Origin: Neoarius graeffei
Lineage: Eukaryota; Chordata; Actinopteri; Siluriformes; Ariidae
NCBI RefSeq assembly: GCF_027579695.1
Contig: NC_083575.1
Coordinates: 31,103,382-31,167,381 of the forward strand
Length of the DNA: 64,000 nt
Direction: 5' to 3'
In this document: piece by piece, positions 45,811-56,039 of the stretch
Layout: the number at the start of each line of letters is the position of its first letter
How positions within the stretch are numbered: position 1 is the stretch's first letter
The notes under the pieces: model-generated
Told to the model about the DNA's origin: nothing
Database searches by the model: none
The model's input: the letters and a program-made list of their open reading frames with translations, nothing else
Made by a program: the position numbers and the translations under genes

Positions 45811-45829
45811 TGGGGGGGGGGGGGGGGGG
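45811..45829. repeat. Poly-G run (copy A)
   Basis: About 19 G residues; the corresponding run in copy B is at 51597-51613. Confidence 0.9.
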
Positions 45830-45891
45830 AGAGATCCAAGGAATAAGAAGCAAAAAGAACTTTCACTATAGGACTTGGCGCATTTAAAATA

Positions 45892-46023
45892 CAGGGGGCT
45901 GCAAAAGTAGATATACAGTAATGATTATTCCAGTATTACCAGTATTATTAATAGTGGTGCTAGGTTTTATTTAATACTAGAATTTGTTTTTCATTACTGT
46001 ATACCTACTTTTGCAGCCCCCCA
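45892..46023. mobile_element. 132-bp TA-flanked MITE (copy A)
   Basis: Inverted ends GGGGGCTGCAAAAGTAG and, at the right, CTACTTTTGCAGCCCCC, each followed inward by tatacagtaatga. TA on both sides (45890-45891 and 46024-46025) fits a Tc1/mariner MITE. The orthologous copy in B is at 51676-51810, so it predates the duplication. Confidence 0.85.
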
Positions 46024-46163
46024 TAACCCCAAATGTAAAACGCTTCCCCACAGTGCCCCCATTAGGTTGGTCAGGCTCATTTCTCTTGCCTGAGTAGCAG
46101 GAGGGAGAACTATGTACTAACCAAGTTTCATGTCTGTGGTTTGGTTTGCACAGTCAGTTTTAA

Positions 46164-46165
<2 letters not shown>

Positions 46166-46194
<29 letters not shown>
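46166..46194. repeat. AAT microsatellite (copy A)
   Basis: About ten AAT units; copy B (51952-51989) has more units. Confidence 0.9.
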
Positions 46195-46195
<1 letters not shown>

Positions 46196-46807
46196 TTGTA
46201 AAAATCCTAACAATTCCACAAGTGATTGTTCTCAACATATGTACTTCTACCACTAGTAAAATATAAATCTTCATTCTAAAGTGATTTTGTCCAAGTAATG
46301 ATGCTTCTGGAAAGCAAAACCTCAGGGATGCTGAACACAATTTGTTTGTGCCTCCTTTATCCATTTCAACCTAAAGGTGAACAGCCTTCTTGCCAAAAGC
46401 TGTTTAGACTTCAGTTTTGACCTGTGTATGTGGACATGTTTTGGACTTTCACCAAAGCTGCATTTTTCAACAAGTTAAACTAAAGGCAGACTTCATGGAA
46501 CCTCATGTCAAGGAAGTACCTGTGAAATCCTGGAAAATGTAATTATGTATTTACTGTGCATACATTTGATTGTGAACAGAGCACACCTCCAGTAGCTGCC
46601 ATAAACAGAAAACTGGGCAAGCAACATTTCTTTTGGATCTGATAACCAATAATCTCCATCTCAGAATGAAAAATGTTTGCTTATTTAATTTATTGTAAAG
46701 TTACTACATTGTTCACTGCACCATGGATCATCAGTGTATTGAATAAATCAAAAGGTAAAATCCACCTTAAAAGTGGATCCATCCACTCCATCTCAAAACT
46801 GAGGTGA

Positions 46808-46813
46808 TTTATT
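46808..46813 (-). promoter_or_regulatory. Candidate polyadenylation signal of ggps1 exon A
   Basis: AATAAA on the minus strand about 200 bases after the ggps1 stop. The same hexamer lies at 52841-52846 in copy B. Confidence 0.4.
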
Positions 46814-47008
46814 GATTTATAAAATGGGTAAATTAGTTAGGGAAAGAAATGCAATACTATAAGCCAATTTAATCTCACTGTTGCCAAAACGAACACAGGA
46901 TAAAAAAAATTAAGGGAGAGGAGTTTGGAGAGGGACACAAAATTCAGGAGTGACACGGCTCTCTTCTGCGTTTATCTGAACATTGTGATTAGGAGAAGCT
47001 GCTTCCTC

Positions 47009-47761
47009 TCATTCCTTGTAAATGTGGCTGAGATGTTCTACAAATCCCTCCAGCTCTGGGTTCCCTCCTAATTCTGCAATCAATCTGTACGCCTCCTTCT
47101 CCAGCTCATGCAGCTTCTGCCTGGTGTAAGCAAAGGAGCCCACTTTCTCCAAATAATCAACACAGTAACACTTGACAGCTTCATCCTCCGTGCGCTGGCG
47201 TAGGATGTTCTGCACCTGTGCGCTATGCAGCTGTGTGTGGATGGCATGGATGATGGGAAAAGAAAATTTGCCCTCGGTCAGGTCTTCACAGGAGCTCTTG
47301 TTTGCGCCATACTGAGGTGAGCAGAGGTTTGCATAATCATCACGTATTTGGAACAAGAGCCCAAGTGTGTCTAGTAAGGGCTTGAGGTCACATCTCCATT
47401 CTGAGAAAAGCTGCATGAGGCCAACTGCCAGGCCGAATAAGCCACCTGTCTTGCGCAGTGCCATGCTACAGTATTCTGCCTCATTTGGGCAACTGTACGT
47501 GTCACGCCAGTGAATGTCTAGGCCCTGGCCACGGTGCAGCTCCAGCAGCTGGCGAGTGAACACATGCACGGCCTCAGGGTGTTCCAGTGTCAGCACCTTC
47601 TCTAGACCCAGGAAGTAGACGTAGTTTGCAGAGTTTATAACGGATGGTACACCATAGATGTTGTGTGCCACAGGGAAACCACATCGCAACTTGGAACTGT
47701 CCTCAATGTCATCGATCAAGAGACTGGCATTGTGCAGCATTTCCGTTACCTCAATGATTAC
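47009..47761 (-). CDS. ggps1: ggps1 terminal coding exon, copy A (probably degenerate)
   Basis: 250 residues plus TGA stop, matching the main part of geranylgeranyl diphosphate synthase, which joins isopentenyl diphosphate to farnesyl diphosphate for protein prenylation. Exon start is set by the acceptor ctcttgCAG just upstream (47762-47764); no initiator ATG is expected. The first Asp-rich motif DDIED is at residues 17-21 and the second, DDYAN, at 141-145. Compared with copy B it has Cys 27 for Arg, Ala 101 for Val, Ser 157 for Phe, Ala 181 for Thr and Cys 198 for Arg. At four of these B matches the conserved vertebrate residue I remember (at the fifth, B has Arg where that residue is Lys), and Arg 27 belongs to the RRG that binds diphosphate. 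The frame is open, yet decay or relaxed selection is likely. Confidence 0.88.
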   Translation of the reverse strand, partial: VIIEVTEMLHNASLLIDDIEDSSKLRCGFPVAHNIYGVPSVINSANYVYFLGLEKVLTLEHPEAVHVFTRQLLELHRGQGLDIHWRDTYSCPNEAEYCSMALRKTGGLFGLAVGLMQLFSEWRCDLKPLLDTLGLLFQIRDDYANLCSPQYGANKSSCEDLTEGKFSFPIIHAIHTQLHSAQVQNILRQRTEDEAVKCYCVDYLEKVGSFAYTRQKLHELEKEAYRLIAELGGNPELEGFVEHLSHIYKE

Positions 47762-48155
47762 CTGCAAGAGAAAAGGGACATGAACTAGGACTTTGTTTCA
47801 ATCTGACATATTTGATTAATTTGATTTGAACAAAAATGCATGTGCATATTGTTAACATTACCGTAAAGGATTTTTGTAAGTACCCAATAATAAACGACAG
47901 ACCAAGATCATTAAATAAAAGGGAAAACATTAAAAAACAACTGATAAATGGAACTTGGATAGTGGAAATTTATCTACTCAAGCTGCATTCAAAGCATTCA
48001 TTCACACTAGCAAAGAACAAGATGCTCATGTTGCTTGTCTTTTGTACCCTCCATGCAGAGTATTTAGCTCCAAGAAGAAAGGACAATGGCCAAAAATGTC
48101 ATTGTAATGACGTCATTTTCCAAACCGTAGATGCTAAAGGCAGCAACTATACTTG

Positions 48156-48983
48156 TGAAATGTCTTCAAGAATTTCAAACCTCTCATTCGAAAGGCTTCT
48201 TCAGTTCTGTCTGACTACTCTGGAGTTCCAGTAGACTGACTACTGGGGAGCTCTCTCTACCATCATGAGTCATTGAAGTCAGCTGAGTCTTGGTGTGGAT
48301 GTGTATTCAATTTATCCTCTCATGGACTAAAAGCAAGCCTAAGGGGAGTCGCTGAGGTCACATGGGTCGTTGACCCTCTCAGTCATTCTGTAGGTGTTAG
48401 GGTCACTGGAGGCTGGGTGTGAATGGTGTTAGCAGCCTAGAGGGTCGTTAGGGTGATCTGTGGGTCATTGGCTCTCTCTGTCATCATGAGTCATTGAAGT
48501 CAGCTGAGTCTTGGTGTGGATGTGTATTCAATTTTCTGGGAAGTGTGCCAAGGACTGCATTGTAGGTGGCTGATAAGTGGTGTCTCAGACCACCTCCTCT
48601 GTTCAGTGATGGTCATTCCAGGTTTACTCCTCTTTAAAACCACCAGTCTTCTCTGTCTAAAATGCGTACAATGCAGTCCTGAAACAAGTGTCTTTTGTTA
48701 TTGAGATGAAGATAGACCGTAGTCTTGGCCTGAGAAACTGGCTGTCCTGTGTTGAGCCATGCACTTGTGAAGCGGTTGTTTTGTTTCGCTAATGTACAGG
48801 TCGGTGCATTCCTCACTGCACTGAATTGCATACACTGTTGTCCTGTTTGTGTCTAGGTATTCTGTCCTTAGGGTGAACCAATTTCTGCCCCAGAGTGTTA
48901 CTGGATCTGAAGTATATAGGGATGTTGTGTTTGTAGAAGATCCTCCTGAGTTTCTCAGGTAGTCCAGAAATGTAGGGAATGAA
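48156..48983 (-). mobile_element. Penelope 3' part in copy A, cut at the duplication junction
   Basis: Minus-strand Penelope sequence from the 3' terminus to the endonuclease, carrying on the minus strand the frame RILDREDWWF and ECTDLYISETKQPLHK. It stops at 48983 in ggaatgaaaacg, where copy B of the duplication begins. It contains the uninterrupted site gcctaaggggag (48340) that is filled by a hAT MITE in copy B. Confidence 0.88.
48157..48178. other. 22-bp micro-inversion in copy A
   Basis: Copy A reads gaaatgtcttcaagaatttc and two more bases (aa), flanked by acttgt and acctctc. Copy B at 54190-54211 has the exact reverse complement between the same flanks. The canonical Penelope end at 13405-13430 shows that B has the ancestral orientation. 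Confidence 0.85.
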
Positions 48984-49631
48984 AACGTACACATCCAATG
49001 GAACAATTATAGATTTTACAAAAAGACGTGTAATACACATCTTGTAGCATTTTCAATTCACTGTGACAGTTTACTGCGGGCACCGCCAGCAAACAAAGAA
49101 ATACTTCTACGCATGCGCAGCAGAAAACTCTCATGTTGGATATTCGCATCAGCTCTGACGTGTGATGTCATGTCTTGACAACCATGCAATATTGTAAACC
49201 ATATTCAACGGTCATTTTCCATTGGGTAGAGTGACGTAATACACATAGGATAAGCGATATGCTAACAATATTGCATGCTGTCAAACCAAATGAATGAAAC
49301 CCGCTAGAAGGGAATAGAATACGTTTTTATTCCAAGTGTCCTGTATGTATAATAATTCCCGATATTTGACTCCAGTGAAGTCATTCCCAGTGTTTTCCTG
49401 GGATCCTTTTAATTAACTTGCATTTTTTTGTGTGTATGTGTCTATATAATAAAGAACATCACACGGTGGTGCGAAGATATGAAGTTTATCTTCATGTTGA
49501 AAAATATATCATCACTTGCTTCACTCACTCGTGAATATGTTCACCACTTGAAGAGAAACTACATTTCTTCACTTCACCGTGTAATAGCCTCTACTCCTCA
49601 GCCTTGTCTCAGCCCCTTCTTCCACAGTATT

Positions 49632-49921
49632 CACATCACATCACATCACATTATCTCTAGCCGCTTTATCCTTCTACAGGGTCGCAGGCAAGCTGGAGCC
49701 TATCCCAGCTGACTACGGGCGAAAGGCGGGGTACACCCTGGACAAGTCGCCAGGTCATCACAGGGCTGACACATAGACACAGACAACCATTCACACTCAC
49801 ATTCACACCTACGGTCAATTTAGAGTCACCAGTTAACCTAACCTGCATGTCTTTGGACTGTGGGGGAAACCGGAGCACCCGGAGGAAACCCACGCGGACA
49901 CGGGGAGAACATGCAAACTCC
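49632..49921 (-). mobile_element. 5'-truncated SINE in copy B
   Basis: Reverse complement of the SINE family at 23556-23930, missing the tRNA-like head. A perfect 14-bp duplication TCTTCCACAGTATT flanks it (49618-49631 and 49922-49935). Copy A has the empty site at about 39698-39711. The tail is a (tgtga)n pentamer. Confidence 0.93.
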
Positions 49922-49935
49922 TCTTCCACAGTATT

Positions 49936-50560
49936 AAACATCTTATTCCTCAAATAGATAATGAGTTTGCAGAGTTATGTGATGCTGATATCCTGTTGAG
50001 CTGGATAAAGCATTTGAGAGTTTTCTTTGACTAAATCTCCAAGATGTGACGGTCTTACTGCCAACTTCTATAAACGCTTCTGGGAACTGTTAAAAGATCC
50101 ATTCTCTCTTATGTTAAGAAAAGCAGAGTATATGACATTCTCTTCCACTATGAAACAAGGTGTAATAACTTAAATTCCCAAACAAGGCAAATACCCCAAA
50201 ATATTAGATAATTTAAGACCAATCACTTTATTGAATACGGACTACAAATCATAACTCTTATTTATGCCAACAGATATAAAAAAAACAAAAACAAACAAAA
50301 AAAACATCTACATAAAAGCATAAATAATTCCCAGTCCAGTTTTATGAAGGGAAGGTCCATTCACAATAACATTCTCCTACCACTTGATCTTTTATACTAT
50401 ACATATTTAATAGATGATGGTTTTATATTATTTCTTGACTTCTGTAAGGCATTTGATTCAGTTGAGCACCCGTTTATTTTTCAGTGTTTAAGACTGTTAG
50501 GCTTTGGAGAGAAACTCCAAAGTGTCATAGAATCTCTCTAGCTCAGTCTCTTTAGCAGGA
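49936..50560 (+). pseudogene. Tx1/L1-type reverse transcriptase remnant (copy B)
   Basis: Same broken motifs as the copy A remnant: CDGLTANFYKRFWELLKD, MKGRSIHNNILLPLDLL and KAFDSVEHPF, split by frameshifts. It predates the duplication. Differences from A are few single bases. Confidence 0.75.
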
Positions 50561-51596
50561 AGTACTTCACCCCAATTCACAATCAATTACTAAATTAATC
50601 AGGGCTGTCCTGTTTCACTGTTCCTCCTCATAATTGCCACAGAAATGCTTCATTATAAACTTCATTTAAAAAATTGGGGTGCAGAGAAATACCACATTTC
50701 CAGATATCTTCTTCCATTTCTTTACATAACCAAAGTGAACCTCATGTTGCACAGTAGACAAATGCTCAGTAAGAGGCTCACAACAGGAAGTTGCCCCAAT
50801 CCCATGTCACTGCTCTCCATTCAAAACCTATGGAGTGGCTCCATCTACTGTTTTTACTGTCTGAAATAACCGAGTTATCATTTTAACTCAACAAGGAGTT
50901 GCCTCTGTTATGGATTTTTTTTCTTTTTTTTTAACACAAATACCGTCATATACAGCATACTCTGGTGAAATGCAAGGCTGGTATGGAGAGGGAAAAAAAA
51001 AAAAAAAAAAAGATACCACCCAAGCCTAACTTCTACTGATATTTCCAGCATCTTGAACACCCATGTGGTGGTGACTGGAACAGGGTAGGGCATCCCTGTC
51101 TGCTTTCACTGTCCTCCTACCTTCCTGAGAAAGCCACCATTAATATTCAGACACTACTATCAAAAGGCATTGTTGTTCTGTGCTCATTGCCGACATCTCC
51201 AATTTTGGCCTCTTCCCAAACTGGCACCAATCCAACTCAATTTCATTTTTTCATTCATTATCTATTTCACTGATCTACTGAGGTTGTGAGGAGCTGGAGC
51301 CAATCCCAAATCACTTTGGGTAAGAGGTGGGTTACACCCTGAACAGGTATTGTGCTATTCATGTAGAGACAAACAGAGTAGCTGTTTGAGTAGCCAGTTA
51401 GTTAGTTTGAATAGAATTATTTAGGTTCATACACTGCTGAGTAGTTTGACACAAATTGTGAGGAAAGGACAAAAATCCTAGAACAAGTTCTAAGAAGTAG
51501 GTTCTTGCATATTTTGCATATTAGCAAAAATCTAAGTGGGTGAAGAGAAATAGTCCTCAATTTTTTTTATTCATTAATTAATTCATTTATTTATTT

Positions 51597-51613
51597 GGGG
51601 GGGGGGGGGGGGG
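51597..51613. repeat. Poly-G run (copy B)
   Basis: About 17 G residues, counterpart of 45811-45829. Confidence 0.9.
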
Positions 51614-51675
51614 TGAGATCCAAGGAATAAGAAGCAAAAAGAACTTTCACTATAGGACTTGGCGCATTTAAAATA

Positions 51676-51810
51676 CAGGGGGCTGCAAAAGTAGATATAC
51701 AGTAATGATTATTCCAGTATTACCACTATTATTATTAATAGTGGTGCTAGGTTTTATTTAATACTAGAATTTGTTTTTCATTACTGTATACCTACTTTTG
51801 CAGCCCCCCA
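51676..51810. mobile_element. TA-flanked MITE (copy B)
   Basis: Counterpart of 45892-46023, three bases longer because of one extra tta in the central part. TA at 51674-51675 and 51811-51812. Confidence 0.85.
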
Positions 51811-51950
51811 TAACCCCAAATGTAAAACGCTTCCCCACAGTGCCCCCATTAGGTTGGTCAGGCTCATTTCTCTTGCCTGAGTAGCAGGAGGGAGAACTAT
51901 GTACTAACCAAGTTTCATGTCTGTGGTTTGGTTTGCACAGTCAGTTTTAA

Positions 51951-51951
<1 letters not shown>

Positions 51952-51988
<37 letters not shown>

Positions 51989-51989
51989 T
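51952..51989. repeat. AAT microsatellite (copy B)
   Basis: About twelve AAT units, longer than in copy A. Confidence 0.9.
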
Positions 51990-52562
51990 TGTAAAAATCC
52001 TAACAATTCCACAAGTGATTGTTCTCAACATATGTACTTCTACCACTAGTAAAATATAAATCTTCATTCTAAAGTGATTTTGTCCAAGTAATGATGCTTC
52101 TGGAAAGCAAAACCTCAGGGATGCTGAACACAATTTGTTTGTGCCTCCTTTATCCATTTCAACCTAAAAGGTGAACAGCCTTCTTGCCAAAAGCTGTTTA
52201 GACTTCAGTTTTGACCTGTGTATGTGGACATGTTTTGGACTTTCACCAAAGCTGCATTTTTCAACAAGTTAAACTAAAGGCAGATTTCATGGAACCTCAT
52301 GTCAAGGAAGTACCTGTGAAATCCTGGAAAATGTATTATGTATTTACTGTGCATACATTTGATTGTGAACAGAGCACATCTCCAGTAGCTGCCATAAACA
52401 GAAAACTGGGCAAGCAACATTTCTTTTGGATCTGGTAACCAATAATCTCCATCTCAGAATGAAAAATGTTTGCTTATTTAATTTATTGTAAAGTTACTAC
52501 ATTGTTCACTGCACCATGGATCATCAGTGTATTGAATAAATCAAAAGGTAAAATCCACCTTA

Positions 52563-52823
52563 AATTGATCATGTCCAATTCCACTGAAAGGAAAATGTTT
52601 TGCAAACTTTCCTCCATCAGCGCATTTACGGTCCTCTCTGAAAGTATTGGAACAACAAGTTCAATTCTTTTGTTTTTGCTATACACAAGACATTTGGGCT
52701 TCACCTGTTATGTTGTTTGCTTAAGTCTTTGTTGCCCTCATCTGACACAGTCACAAGAGAAAGGACAATAAGACTAGAGACAGTAAGACTAGAAAATGAT
52801 TATAGGTCAATTCTTGTAATGTA
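52563..52823. other. Block present in copy B and absent from copy A
   Basis: In A the phrase tccaccttaaa is followed by a short unique agtggatccatccactcc; in B it is followed by about 260 bp containing ctctgaaagtattggaacaa, a phrase typical of Tc1-like fish MITEs. The junctions do not show a clear target duplication, so it may be a deletion in A rather than an insertion in B. Confidence 0.5.
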
Positions 52824-53041
52824 TCTCAAAACTGAGGTGATTTATTGATTTATAAAATGGGTAAATTAGTTAGGGAAAGAAATGCAATAGTATAAGCCAA
52901 TTTAATCTCACTGTTGCCAAAACGAACACAGGATAAAAAAAATTAAGGGAGAGGAGTTTGGAGAGGGACACAAAATTCAGGAGTGACATGGCTCTCTTCT
53001 GCGTTTATCTGAACATTGTGATTAGGAGAAGCTGCTTCCTC

Positions 53042-53794
53042 TCATTCCTTGTAAATGTGGCTGAGATGTTCTACAAATCCCTCCAGCTCTGGGTTCCCCC
53101 CTAATTCTGCAATCAATCTGTATGCCTCCTTCTCTAGCTCATGCAGCTTCTGCCTGGTGTAAGCAAAGGAGCCCACTTTCTCCAAATAATCAACACAGTA
53201 ACGCTTGACAGCTTCATCCTCCGTGCGCTGGCGTAGGATGTTCTGCACCTGTGTGCTATGCAGCTGTGTGTGGATGGCATGGATGATGGGAAAAGAAAAT
53301 TTGCCCTCGGTCAGGTCTTCACAGAAGCTCTTGTTTGCGCCATACTGAGGTGAGCAGAGGTTTGCATAATCATCACGTATTTGGAACAAGAGCCCAAGTG
53401 TGTCTAGTAAGGGCTTGAGGTCACATCTCCATTCTGAGAAAAGCTGCATGAGGCCAACTGCCAGGCCGAATAAGCCACCTGTCTTGCGCAGTACCATGCT
53501 ACAGTATTCTGCCTCATTTGGGCAACTGTACGTGTCACGCCAGTGAATGTCTAGGCCCTGGCCACGGTGCAGCTCCAGCAGCTGGCGAGTGAACACATGT
53601 ACGGCCTCAGGGTGTTCCAGTGTCAGCACCTTCTCTAGACCCAGGAAGTAGACGTAGTTTGCAGAGTTTATAACGGATGGTACACCATAGATGTTGTGTG
53701 CCACAGGGAAACCACGTCGCAACTTGGAACTGTCCTCAATGTCATCGATCAAGAGACTGGCATTGTGCAGCATTTCCGTTACCTCAATGATTAC
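53042..53794 (-). CDS. ggps1: ggps1 terminal coding exon, copy B
   Basis: Same 250-residue exon as copy A, with acceptor ctcttgCAG at 53795-53797 and TGA stop at 53042-53044. Geranylgeranyl diphosphate synthase is a cytosolic homo-oligomeric prenyltransferase supplying the lipid for Rab and Rho prenylation. DDIED (17-21), the following KLRRGFPVAH and the second motif DDYAN (141-145) are all intact. The roughly 45-residue N-terminal part of the protein is not seen in the window, so the upstream exons are probably beyond position 64000 or were missed. The window ordering places B nearer to those exons than A. This is the better candidate for the functional exon. Confidence 0.9.
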   Translation of the reverse strand, partial: VIIEVTEMLHNASLLIDDIEDSSKLRRGFPVAHNIYGVPSVINSANYVYFLGLEKVLTLEHPEAVHVFTRQLLELHRGQGLDIHWRDTYSCPNEAEYCSMVLRKTGGLFGLAVGLMQLFSEWRCDLKPLLDTLGLLFQIRDDYANLCSPQYGANKSFCEDLTEGKFSFPIIHAIHTQLHSTQVQNILRQRTEDEAVKRYCVDYLEKVGSFAYTRQKLHELEKEAYRLIAELGGNPELEGFVEHLSHIYKE

Positions 53795-54377
53795 CTGCAA
53801 GAGAAAAGGGACATGAACTAGGACTTTGTTTCAATCTGACATATTTGATTAATTTGATTTGAACAAAAATGCATGTGCATATTGTTAACACTACCGTAAA
53901 GAATTTTTGTAAGTACCCAATAATAAACGACAGACCAAGATCATTAAATAAAAGGGAAAACATTAAAAAACAACTGATAAATGGAACTTGGATAGTGGAA
54001 ATTTATCTACTCAAGCTGCATTCAAAGCATTCATTCACACTAGCAAAGAACAAGATGCTCATGTTGCTTGTCTTTTGTACCCTCCATGCAGAGTATTTAC
54101 CTCCAAGAAGAAAGGACAATGGCCAAAAATGTCATTGCAATGATGTCATTTTCCAAACCGTAGATGCTAAAGGCAGCAACTATACTTGTTTGAAATTCTT
54201 GAAGACATTTCACCTCTCATTCGAAAGGCTTCTTCAGTTCTGTCTGACTACTCTGGAGCTCCAGTAGTCTGACTACTGGGGAGCTCTCTCTGCCATCATG
54301 AGTCATTGAAGTCAGCTGAGTCTTGGTGTGGATGTGTATTCAATTTATCCTCTCGTGGACTAAAAGCAAGCCTAAGG

Positions 54378-54999
54378 CTACATCCACACGACAACGGCAA
54401 CGAGATGTTATTTAAAAATATATCGCGTCCAAATGGGCAACGATCAGTAAAATATCAGGTCCATATGGCAACGCAACACTTGCTGAAAACAATGCAATAC
54501 ACATGCCACACCTCTAGGGGCGCTGTAAGACGGTCCCTTCGGAGACACCAGAACAATAGAAGTAGTAAGGACGCATGCGCATAAACTATTATGCGTGAGA
54601 CTTCATATTAGCCACAAAGTCAGGAAAATCTGTTCGTAAAATTACATTATAATGACCAAATACAATGAAAAGTATTTTTCCAGTCTCACCTGTGAAAGGT
54701 AATCCCATGTGATCTCGTTTGGACGGCAAACCTGTTGGTACAGTTAAACGCAGCTAATCTTTATTCTCCGCTTTGACCTATCCAATATGGCGGCGAGGAT
54801 GACGTATGATTCTATGCGGAAGGCGGCGTCTTTAATGGTCCGGAATAAATTGAATGCTACACGTTGATGGATTAATTTGCTCTTCTACGCCCTTTTTGAG
54901 GAATGTATTGTAGGACTTAAACCAACATCTGAAGAGGTGAGATCGCTCCTTTTTTTCCCTATTTTTGCTGGTGGGATTGACTCTGCCCTAAGGGCAGAG

Positions 55000-55030
<31 letters not shown>

Positions 55031-55369
55031 TTGCACCATTACACAATAAATATTCACAGTGAAAATATTTTGTAAGCGCGTTTCATGAACCAAGTTATAG
55101 GATTTGTTGACAACTCGCATCAAGTTCGTTACACTTCTACCCGGCGTGAAGCACTCACAGTCATGTGGTTGTGACATCATCGTAAACAAATCCGTTCTAC
55201 TCATCCAGACGACTTCACAACGGCAACGTTGCCAGATCTTTCCACTCTGGAACCCGTTCTCAAAAAGATTGCGTTTTGGGCACCCAAAACGCCGGTGCCG
55301 TGTGGACGCCAGGCCTAAACGATAAGCAATTGTATCGGAGTCACCTGAATCCATTGCCGTGTGGACAGG
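54378..55369. mobile_element. hAT MITE in copy B (992 bp)
   Basis: Ends CTACATCCACACG and CCTGTCCACACG (inverted), and a perfect 8-bp duplication GCCTAAGG at 54370-54377 and 55370-55377. The empty site gcctaaggggag is in copy A at about 48340. It contains a CT microsatellite (55001-55026) and a core shared with 30145-31003. No transposase frame. Confidence 0.92.
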
Positions 55370-55530
55370 GCCTAAGGGGAGTTGTTGAGGTCACATGGGT
55401 CGTTGACCCTCTCAGTCATTCTGTAGGTGTTAAGGTCACTGGAGGCTGGGTGTGAATGGTGTTAGCAGCCTAGAGGGTTGTTAGGGTGATCTGTGGGTCA
55501 TTGGCTCTCTCTACCATCATGAGTCACTCA

Positions 55531-55948
55531 GTGCGTTTACATGCACATAGAGAAAATTGAATTTCTGCCGTTGCTCGACTGAAATCGAAGTTCTAAATGC
55601 CATGGAAACACCTTAGCTCGGCTGAAATCGAACCGAACTTGATTTCTCGTAATCGAGCTATACGACCTAGATTATGTGATTTTAGCCGAGCTACTTAGTG
55701 CATGTAAACCCTATCGAGCTACTTACTTCAGCACTGCCCCTTCCGGAAGTGACGAGTGACGAGACCACAAGCAGGAAACACAACAGCCTCGGTTGGCATG
55801 ACAACGAATCATGACAATGGCATGAATCTTTTCTTTTTGTGGCATTGTTTGCACTGTTAAAATTTAGCTCACTTACTGTATCACCAAATACATCTGTACA
55901 GCTGTTGCATAGCTGTGAATTGTGTACATAAACAAGTCATTGTATTTT

Positions 55949-56039
<91 letters not shown>

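Larger units (their letters stand above)
39067..48983. repeat. Tandem segmental duplication, copy A
   Basis: From acacatccgatggaacaatt this segment aligns with copy B (48984-57096) throughout, apart from insertions. It ends inside a Penelope element at ggaatgaaaacg, where copy B directly begins. Copy A alone contains the RTE-like LINE (40730-45088) and a 61-bp local duplication at 45091-45195, and lacks about 260 bp present in B at 52563-52823. By eye identity outside insertions is very high. Confidence 0.92.

Noticed and set aside
47836-48234. Plus-strand 132-codon frame, repeated at 53869-54267
   Set aside because: It runs antisense through the ggps1 intron and into the Penelope end; the two copies differ by the micro-inversion and there is no motif, so it is probably not a gene.
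54959-55354. Minus-strand 131-codon frame as a gene
   Set aside because: It is contained in a hAT MITE and includes a CT microsatellite read as RERERERE.
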